Below are positions 43,854-52,322 of a stretch of DNA of 64,000 nt, piece by piece. The DNA is from an uncultured Caldilineaceae bacterium (lineage in GTDB: Bacteria > Chloroflexota > Anaerolineae > Caldilineales > Caldilineaceae): contig CATOTS010000014.1 in NCBI GenBank assembly GCA_951813625.1, forward strand, positions 62,001-126,000. Reading direction: 5' to 3'. The notes beneath the pieces are model-generated. The model had not been told where the DNA came from. It searched no databases and saw only the letters and a list, made by a program, of their open reading frames with translations. Position numbers and translations under genes: made by a program. Position 1 is the stretch's first letter; every line of letters begins with the position of its first letter.

Positions 43854-44801
43854 GTGACTCGCTACGTCACGATGCGGCTGCTGGTCATTATTCCAACGTT
43901 GTTTGCGACGTTGATGATCGTCTTCCTGCTCGGCTACCTTGGCCCGATCGATCCGGTAACCATTCTCCGCTCCCAGTGGGCTGCGCAGGGAATCTTCCTC
44001 AACCAGGAGGAGTTGGCCGATCTTCGCCACCAATACGGCCTTGACCGGCCCTTCTGGGACCAGTTCGGCACCTACATGGGAAATTTGATGCAGGGCAAAT
44101 TCGGCTATTCCTTCGCCGATGCAGCCCCGATCTGGCCGCGCATTGAACGCGCGCTCCCCGTTTCAGGTCAGCTCGCATTGGGCGTCCTGTTCATAATGTT
44201 CTTTATTGGCATCCCCTTAGGCATGATCGCGGCCCGCTTCCACAATACCTGGATCGACTACTCGATTGTCAGCACGAGTCTCTTCTTCTGGTCCATTCCT
44301 GTCTATGTGCTTGTGCCGGTCGTGCTCATCATTGCCGTCCTGTGGCTTGACATCATGAATGTGCCGCGTGGTTGGAAAGGCATGGGACATCCCTCCTACT
44401 ACATTGCTTGCGCCATCATCTCTACACGATCGCTCGTGAGCGTAATTCGCCAGACGCGCGGCGGAATTCTGGAGGTGTTGCAGAATGACTATGTCAGGAC
44501 AGCACGAGCAAAGGGCCTGACGGAGGTCAAGGTGATGGTCCGCCACGTGGCCCGCAACGCACTTATTCCCGTAGTCACGTCTTTGGGGCTTCTCGTCGAC
44601 GACTTCATGTGGGGGGCGGTTTTTCTCGAACTTGCCTTCAACCTGCCCGGGCTTGGCCGGCTCTTCCAGCAGGGCCTGGCGGGCCGCGACTTCAACATGA
44701 TTAACGGTGTCGTGCTCTTTACCGCCGGGTTGACAATGGCGATCAATCTTATCGTGGACCTCGTCTATCCCTTCCTGGACCCACGCGTCGCCTATGATTA
44801 G
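43854..44801 (+). CDS. ABC permease, DppB/OppB type
   Basis: 315 residues, GTG start, six predicted membrane helices. N-terminal MTRYVTMRLLVIIPTLFATL, the periplasmic loop with LADLRHQYGLDRPFWDQFGT, and the EAA loop QNDYVRTARAKGLTEVKVMV followed by RHVARNALIPVVT. FNLPGLGRLFQQGLAGRDF is typical of DppB. One of two membrane subunits of an oligopeptide/nickel/opine-class importer served by the lipoprotein upstream. The second permease follows after 110 bp. Confidence 0.93.
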   Translation: MTRYVTMRLLVIIPTLFATLMIVFLLGYLGPIDPVTILRSQWAAQGIFLNQEELADLRHQYGLDRPFWDQFGTYMGNLMQGKFGYSFADAAPIWPRIERALPVSGQLALGVLFIMFFIGIPLGMIAARFHNTWIDYSIVSTSLFFWSIPVYVLVPVVLIIAVLWLDIMNVPRGWKGMGHPSYYIACAIISTRSLVSVIRQTRGGILEVLQNDYVRTARAKGLTEVKVMVRHVARNALIPVVTSLGLLVDDFMWGAVFLELAFNLPGLGRLFQQGLAGRDFNMINGVVLFTAGLTMAINLIVDLVYPFLDPRVAYD

Positions 44802-44911
44802 GCTGGCCGCCCGCCCGTCAGGATTGCGAGAGCATTGATTTCGGACTGCGCGGTCAGATATCCCGGCTGCGGAGGAGCAAGCCGGATGCGCAGACATTAC
44901 AGGACGATGGA

Positions 44912-45895
44912 ATGGCTCAAGAGGACGCGAGCAGCACGGCCAAACTGCAGCTGGAACTAGAAGCGCAGAACCTTAAGACACGCGGGCTGTGGACCGATGC
45001 CTTCAAGCGCTTGATCCGCAACCGCCTCTCGATGGTCGGGCTCTTCATCTTTGTGCTGCTCTTCATCACTGCCATTTTTGGTCCATACATCGCTCCCTAC
45101 CCCTATATGCTCCAGAACCTGGACAGAGTTGCCGAGGGACCGAGCATTGACTACCTGCTGGGCACCGACGATCTCGGTCGAGACATGTTCAGTCGAATCC
45201 TGTGGGGGGCCCGAACCGCCGGTATCGTCGCCATCATCTCCACAACGTTCAGCCTGATACTGGGCATCGTTCTGGGGGGACTGGCCGCCTACATGGGGAG
45301 CTGGGCCGACTGGATCATCAGCCGGGCGGTCGACGTGACGATGTCGATTCCGCAACTCCTGTTCGCATCGCTGATGGCTGCCACATTCAGAAAGCCGGTG
45401 GCAGACTGGGTGGACACGATGTACGCCAGGACCGGTCTGGGGTTTTTCGCCACGCCAACCTATGTGGATTTGATTGTGGTCTTTGGCGCCCTTGCGTTGA
45501 TCCAGTGGCCGGCCTATGCTCGAATGATCAGGGGACAGATTCTATCGCTGCGCGAAAAGGAGTTTGTCGAGGCGGCACGCGCCGTGGGCGTCGGCCAGGT
45601 CAAGGTCCTGCTCAAACATCTGATACCCAACGCGCTGGGTCCGCTGATTGTTTTGGTCACCTTCGGCTTCGGCGGCGCGATTGTGGCCGAATCCGGTCTG
45701 AGTTTTCTGGGCGTTGGCGTGCAGCCCCCGCAGGCCAGTTGGGGGGCCATGATCAACGACAACCAGCTGAGCTGGCGCTACCGGCCCTGGCTGGTAGCGG
45801 TGCCTGGACTCACGATTGCCATCGTCTCTGTGGGAATCAATTTCCTGGGCGACGGCCTCAACGATGCTCTGAATCCGCGCCAGGCCGATTCATGA
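44912..45895 (+). CDS. ABC permease, DppC/OppC type
   Basis: 327 residues from ATG 44912, with an N-terminal cytoplasmic stretch (residues 1-35), then helix LSMVGLFIFVLLFITAIFGP. The luminal segment YLLGTDDLGRDMFSRILWGA is diagnostic of DppC. The EAA loop reads VEAARAVGVGQVKVLLKHLI, and GLSFLGVGVQPPQASWGAMI is at the C-terminal side. It forms the heterodimeric channel with the preceding permease. Immediately after its stop the base composition changes where the restriction-modification genes begin. Confidence 0.93.
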   Translation: MAQEDASSTAKLQLELEAQNLKTRGLWTDAFKRLIRNRLSMVGLFIFVLLFITAIFGPYIAPYPYMLQNLDRVAEGPSIDYLLGTDDLGRDMFSRILWGARTAGIVAIISTTFSLILGIVLGGLAAYMGSWADWIISRAVDVTMSIPQLLFASLMAATFRKPVADWVDTMYARTGLGFFATPTYVDLIVVFGALALIQWPAYARMIRGQILSLREKEFVEAARAVGVGQVKVLLKHLIPNALGPLIVLVTFGFGGAIVAESGLSFLGVGVQPPQASWGAMINDNQLSWRYRPWLVAVPGLTIAIVSVGINFLGDGLNDALNPRQADS

Positions 45896-45921
45896 GTGCT
45901 TTCCCTTTTCTTGTTGTATTC

Positions 45922-45933
45922 TAGGGCGCCCTA
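45922..45933. promoter_or_regulatory. 12-bp perfect palindrome before the restriction gene
   Basis: TAGGGCGCCCTA lies five bases before the ATG of the nuclease, overlapping a TATTCT -10-like sequence (45917-45922). It could be an operator delaying nuclease expression, or chance. Confidence 0.3.
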
Positions 45934-45938
45934 CCAAA

Positions 45939-46574
45939 ATGCGGATTGCGATTGAGCAAGAGATTCGAGAATTGGCTAAACGTCATCTCTCGAATCTGCA
46001 GCATAAGATATCCGACCGAATTGAGGAGATGAAGAAGGATGACAAATCCCATTTCCTCATCTATCGCGTCTTGGGAGTTTCGACAGAGGAAGGCAATCTC
46101 ATCGACGTGTATCAGAACAAGGGACGTTTCCTCTACAATACCGCGGGCAGGTTTCTGGAGGAGGCGACAAAGCTTTGTTTTCGAGCAAAGTATTCAGACT
46201 CAGGAAGCTTAAGGATTCCGAATACCAAAGGAAGTCGCCCTCAGAGTTTCGAGGTAGATTGTCTTGTCGGTCTTGATGCCATCGAAATAAAGTGGCGCGA
46301 CGCGACCACGGATGGTGATCACATTGCCAAAGAACACACTCGCATTTCGACTATTGCCGATGCCGGCTATACTCCCATTCGAGTCATGTTCTACTATCCA
46401 AATCGAAGGCAGGCTATTCGTATACAGGAGACCCTGTCCACGCTTTACAAAGGACTAGGTGGACAATACTATTTTGGAGATTCTGCTTGGGACTACGTCT
46501 ACAATCGAACCGAAATCGACCTTAGGGCGATTCTTGAATTGCTTGCAGATGAAAACACAATCAGGTCGAAATGA
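45939..46574 (+). CDS. ApaLI-like type II restriction endonuclease
   Basis: 211 residues that resemble the ApaLI nuclease family (ApaLI cuts GTGCAC). The nuclease core is SFEVDCLVGLDAIEIKWRDA, which supplies a D...ExK metal site, followed by TTDGDHIAKEHTRI and GYTPIRVMFYYPNRRQAIRI. The N-terminal part carries YRVLGVSTEEGNLIDVYQNK. The gene overlaps the methyltransferase by four bases (ATGA), the normal layout of a cotranslated type II pair. Its DNA is visibly AT-richer than the flanking ABC genes, indicating recent acquisition. Recognition sequence is inferred only from family resemblance. Confidence 0.75.
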   Translation: MRIAIEQEIRELAKRHLSNLQHKISDRIEEMKKDDKSHFLIYRVLGVSTEEGNLIDVYQNKGRFLYNTAGRFLEEATKLCFRAKYSDSGSLRIPNTKGSRPQSFEVDCLVGLDAIEIKWRDATTDGDHIAKEHTRISTIADAGYTPIRVMFYYPNRRQAIRIQETLSTLYKGLGGQYYFGDSAWDYVYNRTEIDLRAILELLADENTIRSK

Positions 46575-47812
46575 TTACACAACTTTATCAGGGTGACTGT
46601 TTGGAAGTAATTCGCAACATACAATCCGACAGCATCCACTTGGTCTATCTAGACCCGCCCTTCTTTACTCAGAAAACACATCGGATGACAACAAGAGATC
46701 GAACATCGGAATTCTCTTTTGACGACGTCTGGTCGTCACATTTCGAATATGCCGAATTCCTGTATGAGCGGTTGAGCGAGATCAAACGCGTCATGCACTC
46801 CTCTGCAGCAATCTTTTTCCATTGTGATCGGAACGCCTCACACATTGTTCGGCTTCTCTTAGATGAGCAGTTTGGCCCAGAGAACTTTCGGTCGGAGATA
46901 ATTTGGCATTTCAGGCGATGGTCAAGTGTCCAGAAGAAGCTCCTTCCCGCGCACCAAACGATATTCTTTTACACGAAGTCTGACACGTACAAATTCAACA
47001 CAGTTTATGAAGACTATTCGTCTGCCACAAACGTTGATCAGATCCTACAACGCCGCAAACGTGATGCGTATGGCAAGACTGTCTATGATCGGGACGAAAG
47101 TGGGGACTTCATTCCCTCCGGAACGAAGAAGGGAGTTCCTCTCAGCGATGTTTGGCAAATACCTTATCTGAATCCAAAGGCGAGAGAAAGGGTCGGTTAT
47201 CCAACCCAAAAGCCCGTTCGTCTTCTCGAGCGGATAATCCACATAGCTTCAAACGAGAATGACTTTGTCCTCGATCCCTTCTGCGGTAGTGGAACCGCGT
47301 TGGTTGCTGCAACTCTCGCTAATCGTCATTCTATCGGCATCGACATCTCGCGTGACGCAATCGAGATCGCACGAAGGAGACTTGCAAAGCCTATAAAATC
47401 TGATTCGCATTTGTTGAATTCGGGACGCGACGCACGTAGACTGGCAGACAAAGAAGCGTTGGCCCTATTGAAAGGGCTGGAAGTTGTGCCCGTACATCGA
47501 AACAAGGGAATCGACGCCTTTCTAAAAGGCGATATAGATGGCCGACTTATCCCTATCCGTGTTCAGCGTCTCAATGAGACTATTCCTGAGGCTGCCGCCC
47601 TTTTGTACAGAGCTGGCAAAACGAAGGGAGCGCCCCTAATGTTTCTGATCGCGATTCAACAAGGTGGCTACTTCTCGTTCGCTGAAGAACTCCCTTCAGA
47701 AATTCGCGTTATACATGGGCCTGCTCTAGCCGTTACGAAATCTTTCGAAGAATTCAAGCTCTCTCATCAGGAGGTGAATTCTCACGGAAATTTGGAGGAT
47801 CTCGATCTTTGA
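46571..47812 (+). CDS. Site-specific DNA methyltransferase (beta-class)
   Basis: 413 residues. The catalytic motif IV comes first (LVYLDPPFFTQKTHR), then FFHCDRNASHIVRLLLDEQF. The SAM-binding motif I follows later at FVLDPFCGSGTALVAATLAN with RHSIGIDISRDAIEIARRRL. That order is beta-class, and DPPF suggests N6-adenine (possibly N4-cytosine). A C-terminal extension of about 130 residues after the catalytic domain (IDAFLKGDIDGRLIPIRVQR) is found in many restriction-associated enzymes. It protects host sites from the nuclease encoded just before it. AT-rich like its partner; both were probably acquired together. Confidence 0.88.
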   Translation: MITQLYQGDCLEVIRNIQSDSIHLVYLDPPFFTQKTHRMTTRDRTSEFSFDDVWSSHFEYAEFLYERLSEIKRVMHSSAAIFFHCDRNASHIVRLLLDEQFGPENFRSEIIWHFRRWSSVQKKLLPAHQTIFFYTKSDTYKFNTVYEDYSSATNVDQILQRRKRDAYGKTVYDRDESGDFIPSGTKKGVPLSDVWQIPYLNPKARERVGYPTQKPVRLLERIIHIASNENDFVLDPFCGSGTALVAATLANRHSIGIDISRDAIEIARRRLAKPIKSDSHLLNSGRDARRLADKEALALLKGLEVVPVHRNKGIDAFLKGDIDGRLIPIRVQRLNETIPEAAALLYRAGKTKGAPLMFLIAIQQGGYFSFAEELPSEIRVIHGPALAVTKSFEEFKLSHQEVNSHGNLEDLDL

Positions 47813-47893
47813 GGGTGATCATGTGCAAGGTGTGACCTGCCTTTAGAACTACAGTTGGCCGACCACGATGCGAATTGAAGAGAAGAGGTGCCC

Positions 47894-48361
47894 ATGTACG
47901 ATTGGACTGTGCTCAACCAGGCCGTCAGCGCTGCGCTGAACGCAGGACGCGTCGGCACGCCCGTCTTTGTCCGCTGGACAGCCTCGGTCGCCCATACCCA
48001 AGAGGAGCTCAGGCCGATCCTCGTCGACATGGGCGGATTCACAGATCTTTGGCTTGCATCCACTAAGCTGAGGTTGTACGCCGCCGGCGCGGAATCCCGC
48101 GGGCACCTGTCGCTGGCCCTTGACTATGTCAACGGCAGTGCCGCGCTGCTTGCGATCGCACTGGCGCATGGCAGTCCCAGCATGGACCTTGCCGTCTATG
48201 GTTCGGACGGCGCCATTTACCACAGCGACTCACTGGCTCTTCCTCGACGGTACTCTGCCGCTGAACAGTCAGTCTCAACGGCGTCGCCCGAATTGCTGGC
48301 TGCACTCGACAGCTCGTTGGCAGCCAATCAGCCCGTTTCCCTGTCCGGGCAAGGAGGCTGA
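47894..48361 (+). CDS. Hypothetical protein preceding a Gfo/Idh/MocA gene
   Basis: 155 residues from ATG 47894 (MYDWTVLNQAVSAALNAGRV), with GAAGAGG upstream. No signal peptide; a mixed alpha/beta pattern with VFVRWTASVAHTQEELRPIL, LRLYAAGAESRGHLSLALDY and a small-residue-rich C-terminus. I do not recognise the family. Its stop shares one base with the start of the following dehydrogenase, so they are translationally coupled and probably act together. Confidence 0.6.
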   Translation: MYDWTVLNQAVSAALNAGRVGTPVFVRWTASVAHTQEELRPILVDMGGFTDLWLASTKLRLYAAGAESRGHLSLALDYVNGSAALLAIALAHGSPSMDLAVYGSDGAIYHSDSLALPRRYSAAEQSVSTASPELLAALDSSLAANQPVSLSGQGG

Positions 48362-49524
48362 TGATGTCCGCTCAGCAGTTTGGTGTCTTACTGGTCTCGG
48401 GCAGGCTGACCCACCAGGAAAACTACGCGCTGGATCTGCGCGACGACCCTCGTTGCATCGTTGTGGGCCTCACCGACGAAGCAGATGTCGACCCCGAACG
48501 CGTGCAGCTCAACCGCCAATTCGCTGACGATATGGAAGTCCCCTACTGGCCTGATCTGGATGAGGCGCTGGACAGAGAGGATGTCCACATCGTCTCGATC
48601 TGCGCCGAGCCCGAACGCCGCGGCCGTATCGCCGCCCTCTGCGCCGACGCCGGCAAGCACGTATACGTCGACAAGCCGATGACGCCCTACCTGGCCGCTG
48701 CCGACGCCGCAGTTGCGGCGGTTGAACGGGCCGGCGTCCGCAGCCAGATGTTCAGCTCCAATCATCAGGCCTGGGTGAAGCAGGCTATCCAGGTTGTTGC
48801 GTCGGGGGAGCTGGGCGACCTCGTGGCGATCCACGTCGACAATCTCTTTGCCAAGGGGCCGAGCGGGACGGCTGCGCTGGGCAAGCCGCGCCAGGCCGTC
48901 TATCCGCCCATTATCTCCAATTTCGTCGATACCAAAGCAGAGCTGTACGCCATGGGCGTTTACGCGCTGGGATTGGTCCGCCTGATTACCGGGCTCGAGG
49001 TGGAGACTGTATACGGAAACACCGCCAACTACTTCTTCGCGGCCCACCAAAGCCACAATGTCGAGGACTTCGGTTTTCTCTCCATGACGTTGGAGGGCGG
49101 TGCGACCGCCACCATCACCGGGGGTCGCGTCGGCTGGACCAGCCACCCTGCCGGCGGCGTCAATCAACTCTATCTGATCGGCACGCGCGGCTCCCTGCTG
49201 GTCGACGCCAACCGGCCGCGGCTGGAAATTTACAATTCAGATCCACCCTGGACGCCGCCGCCTGTCAACCCACGCGATCCGATGGGCTTTTGGCGTACTG
49301 CGCAGGAGGACGTCAACGCCCAGCCCAAGCGAACGCTTGTCCCCTTCTCCAATGTGCTGGACAGCAGGTCGGACGCCAGCCACTTTATCGACTGCATTGT
49401 CGAAGGGCGTGAGAGTGGGATGAACGTGCGCGAGGCCGCCATGCTGACCGAGATTCTGCTGGCTGGCTATATGTCCGCCGCCGAGGGGCGGGTCGTGCCG
49501 CTGCCGCTGCCGCGCGACGCCTGA
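48361..49524 (+). CDS. Gfo/Idh/MocA-family oxidoreductase (atypical N-terminus)
   Basis: 387 residues. The expected GxGxxG in the first turn is missing (FGVLLVSGRLTHQENYALDL), so cofactor binding may be altered. The rest is standard: DEALDREDVHIVSICAEPER, AGKHVYVDKPMTPYLAAADA with DKP in place of EKP, and a C-terminal domain including YAMGVYALGLVRLITGLEVE and GGATATITGGRVGW. It is coupled to the small gene before it. Three more dehydrogenase-type genes follow, so it belongs to a catabolic array. The substrate is unknown. Confidence 0.85.
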   Translation: MMSAQQFGVLLVSGRLTHQENYALDLRDDPRCIVVGLTDEADVDPERVQLNRQFADDMEVPYWPDLDEALDREDVHIVSICAEPERRGRIAALCADAGKHVYVDKPMTPYLAAADAAVAAVERAGVRSQMFSSNHQAWVKQAIQVVASGELGDLVAIHVDNLFAKGPSGTAALGKPRQAVYPPIISNFVDTKAELYAMGVYALGLVRLITGLEVETVYGNTANYFFAAHQSHNVEDFGFLSMTLEGGATATITGGRVGWTSHPAGGVNQLYLIGTRGSLLVDANRPRLEIYNSDPPWTPPPVNPRDPMGFWRTAQEDVNAQPKRTLVPFSNVLDSRSDASHFIDCIVEGRESGMNVREAAMLTEILLAGYMSAAEGRVVPLPLPRDA

Positions 49525-49613
49525 CGGGGCAGCATGAGAGAATTTACTCCGACATCACGGCAATAGTGAGAAACCCGGACTTGACCTAGACTCGCCACCG
49601 AGAGGGGCCGCCG

Positions 49614-50663
49614 ATGACACATTCAATTCGCCATTCAGCCAGCTATCTCCAAAGGGTCAGCCGCAACCTCTTCATGGCTGCTGGGACCCCCGAAGACATT
49701 GCAGAGAACGTTGCGGAGATTCTTATCGGCGCAAACCTCGCCGGCCACGACTCCCACGGCGTACAGTTCGTCCCCATGTATCTCGATCGAATCGAGGCCG
49801 GCGACATCGCGCCTTCGGCCTACCCCGAAATCGTGCGCGAGACTTCGACAACGATGCACGTGGACGGGCACTTGGGTTTCGGCCACCACATGAGCCGCCA
49901 GGCGATGGAGTGGGCCATCGGCAAGGCCAGAAGCTCCGCGGTCTGCTGCGTCACTTTTGAGAACACGACCCATATCGGCCGGCTGGGGGAGTATGCCGAG
50001 CAGGCCGCCGCGGCCGGTTGCGTCACAGTCATCACTCTGGGCTGGGCCGGCTCGGGTGGAACACAGGTTGTCCCTTTCGGAGGCGCGAGCCCCGCTCTTG
50101 GAACCAACCCGATTGCGGTAGGCTTCCCCACCGGCGACGACACCCCCTTCGTCATCGACTTTGCCACCAGCGTGATTGCCGGCGGCAAGGCGCTGGTCGC
50201 CCGGAGCAAGGGTGCGGACCTCCCCCCCGGCGCCGCCGTCGATAAGGAGGGTCGACCGAGTACCGATCCGAGTGTCTACTTCGATGGGGGCTCGCTATTG
50301 CCCTTCGGCGGCCACAAAGGCTATGCGCTCTCGCTGTACTTCAGTCTCATGGGCGGGCTGGCCGGTGGTTTCGGCAACGAAGCGACGGCCATGTCGGGCC
50401 TCTTCATGCAGGTCTACGACGTGGCCGCATTTTCGCCTCTCGAAGAATATCGCCGCCAGGTCCGCACTGTTCTGGATGCAGTAAAGGCGACGCCGCCGGC
50501 GCCTGGTTTTGATGAGGTCCTGGTTCCGGGAGATTTCGAGAGCCGTTCGCGGCAGCAGCGACTTGCCGAGGGCATCGAAGTGCCGGAGGATACTTTTGGC
50601 AAGGTCGAAGCATGGGCGGAAAAGCTGAGTGTCTCACTCGATCGCGAAGATGGGGAGGAGTAA
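49614..50663 (+). CDS. Ldh/malate dehydrogenase-family (YbiC/AllD type) oxidoreductase
   Basis: 349-residue NAD(P)-dependent 2-hydroxyacid dehydrogenase of the MDH2/LDH2 fold. ANLAGHDSHGVQFVPMYLDR near the N-terminus, GWAGSGGTQVVPFGGASPAL and GTNPIAVGFPTGDDTPFVID with DFATSVIAGGK form the cofactor site. GHKGYALSLYFSLMGGLAGG follows. Members oxidise ureidoglycolate, malate, lactate or sulfolactate. A Gfo/Idh/MocA gene starts 4 bp later, so the two are cotranscribed. Confidence 0.92.
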   Translation: MTHSIRHSASYLQRVSRNLFMAAGTPEDIAENVAEILIGANLAGHDSHGVQFVPMYLDRIEAGDIAPSAYPEIVRETSTTMHVDGHLGFGHHMSRQAMEWAIGKARSSAVCCVTFENTTHIGRLGEYAEQAAAAGCVTVITLGWAGSGGTQVVPFGGASPALGTNPIAVGFPTGDDTPFVIDFATSVIAGGKALVARSKGADLPPGAAVDKEGRPSTDPSVYFDGGSLLPFGGHKGYALSLYFSLMGGLAGGFGNEATAMSGLFMQVYDVAAFSPLEEYRRQVRTVLDAVKATPPAPGFDEVLVPGDFESRSRQQRLAEGIEVPEDTFGKVEAWAEKLSVSLDREDGEE

Positions 50664-50667
50664 AGAG

Positions 50668-51720
50668 ATGCAAAACCGTTATCGTGTCGGCGTCGTCGGC
50701 CTTTCGGGCATTGCGGCAAACAGGCCGGCCCCGGATGCAAACAGCATATTGAAGTCGCCAAGTCCGTCTTCGCATCTGGGCGCCTACCACCTTGTCCCCC
50801 AGACCGATGTTGTCGCCGTCTGCGAGCTGAAGACGGAGCTGTTCGAAAAGGTGGCGCAGACCTGGGGCCAGGAGTTCGGTGAGCTGGAGACGTACACCGA
50901 CTACCGCGCCATGATCGAACGGGAAGACCTGGACATTGTGAGCGTCGTCACTTCTGACCACCGGCATACCGATATTGTAATCGCCGCTGCAAACGCCGGC
51001 GCCAAGGGCATCATCTGCGAGAAACCCTTTGCTACGACTGTAGATGAGTGCGACCGGATGATCGAGGCCTGCGAGGCCAGTGGCTCGCTTCTTGTTATCG
51101 ACCACACCAACCGCTGGAGGCCCCACTACGACGTGGCCAGGGAGGCGATTCGAAACGGGTCGATTGGCAAGGTGCACCGTATCGTCGCCCACCTCGGCAG
51201 CCCGCGCGCCATGATGTTCCGCAACGGTACGCATCTGATTGACGGCGTCTGTTTCTTTGCCGATTCCGACCCGGAGTGGGTCTTCGGGCATCTTGAACCT
51301 GGTTTCGACCACTATGACAGGTATCTGGGTGACGGCGGGCGCGACCCTGCGACCGATCCTGCTGCTTCCGCCTACGTCCACTTTCGCAACGGCGTGCGCG
51401 CCTTCATCAACCTCGCCAAAGAGCAGTTCCAGGACAGCTTCCGCTTCCAGGTTTTTGGCGAATCCGGGCTGATCGAGATCCACAACAGCCGTGTCATCCG
51501 CCGCGACCGCAACACCACCGAGTTCTTCCCATTCCCCGACCACCAGCTGACCGGCATCCCTGCCTGCGTTGCCGAGCTGATCAATGCGATTGAGAACGGC
51601 GGCGAACTTCTCAGTCCGGCAAGGGAGGCCAAGAAGACGGTCGAGATTCTTGTCGCTATATTGCAATCCCATGCCCGCGGCAACGTCCGCGTCGATTTGC
51701 CGCTTCCGCCGGGACACTGA
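50668..51720 (+). CDS. Gfo/Idh/MocA-family oxidoreductase
   Basis: 350 residues from ATG 50668 (MQNRYRVGVVGLSGIAANRP), with GGGGAGGAG just upstream; the track start lies inside the preceding gene. Rossmann turn GVVGLSGIAANR, EREDLDIVSVVTSDHRHTDI, GIICEKPFATTVDECDRMIE, and a C-terminal domain with VDHTNRWRPHYDVAREAIRN-like sequence. A typical NAD-dependent sugar or inositol dehydrogenase-like enzyme of unproven substrate. The sialidase-like gene starts five bases after its stop. Confidence 0.9.
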   Translation: MQNRYRVGVVGLSGIAANRPAPDANSILKSPSPSSHLGAYHLVPQTDVVAVCELKTELFEKVAQTWGQEFGELETYTDYRAMIEREDLDIVSVVTSDHRHTDIVIAAANAGAKGIICEKPFATTVDECDRMIEACEASGSLLVIDHTNRWRPHYDVAREAIRNGSIGKVHRIVAHLGSPRAMMFRNGTHLIDGVCFFADSDPEWVFGHLEPGFDHYDRYLGDGGRDPATDPAASAYVHFRNGVRAFINLAKEQFQDSFRFQVFGESGLIEIHNSRVIRRDRNTTEFFPFPDHQLTGIPACVAELINAIENGGELLSPAREAKKTVEILVAILQSHARGNVRVDLPLPPGH

Positions 51721-52322
51721 GGAAGATGCGTGCCGTATCCGACCGGAGTAAGTTCCTCGTTGCCGGTCGGGATAGCTATGGGCCTGAACGGAATTGCCCC
51801 AACCCGCGCGGCTGGTACCATTCGGTCGCCAACGTCGTGAATACGCCGGCGGGGCTGGTCGCCGTTTACCGGCTCTCTGATTCGCATTCGGCCGTCTGCA
51901 CCCATATCATGCTGGCCTACTCGCGAGACGGCGGCCGCAGCTGGTTTGGGCACCGCTCGATCTCCCATCGCAACGTCTGGGAGCACCATAGCGTTTGGGT
52001 CGCCCCGCAGCTGAGCCGCCTGAGGGATGGGCGGCTCGTTATCATCTGCGACCTCGGACGGCGCGCACCGGGCGAGGATTGGCCGCGGCTCGCGTTCTGG
52101 CAGCGCCCGGAACGGGGGATGGCCAACTACCTTTTCTGGAGCGAAGATGACGGCCGCAGTTGGAAGGGACCGGTGAAATGCGACGATGTTGGCGGCGAAC
52201 CGGGCTATATTGTGGAACTGGGCGATGGCACGCTGGTCTACACGCGCACCGAGCCGGCCGAGGCAGATTCGTTTGAGAATCCTCCACCTCCAGGGCACAG
52301 AATCTACCACAGGAACGTAGCT

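Noticed and set aside
43639-43857. 72-codon ORF between binding protein and permease
   Set aside because: Made largely of the intercistronic hairpin; no motif or ribosome-binding site.
50404-51717. 437-codon minus-strand ORF
   Set aside because: Antisense to the Ldh-type and Gfo/Idh/MocA genes.
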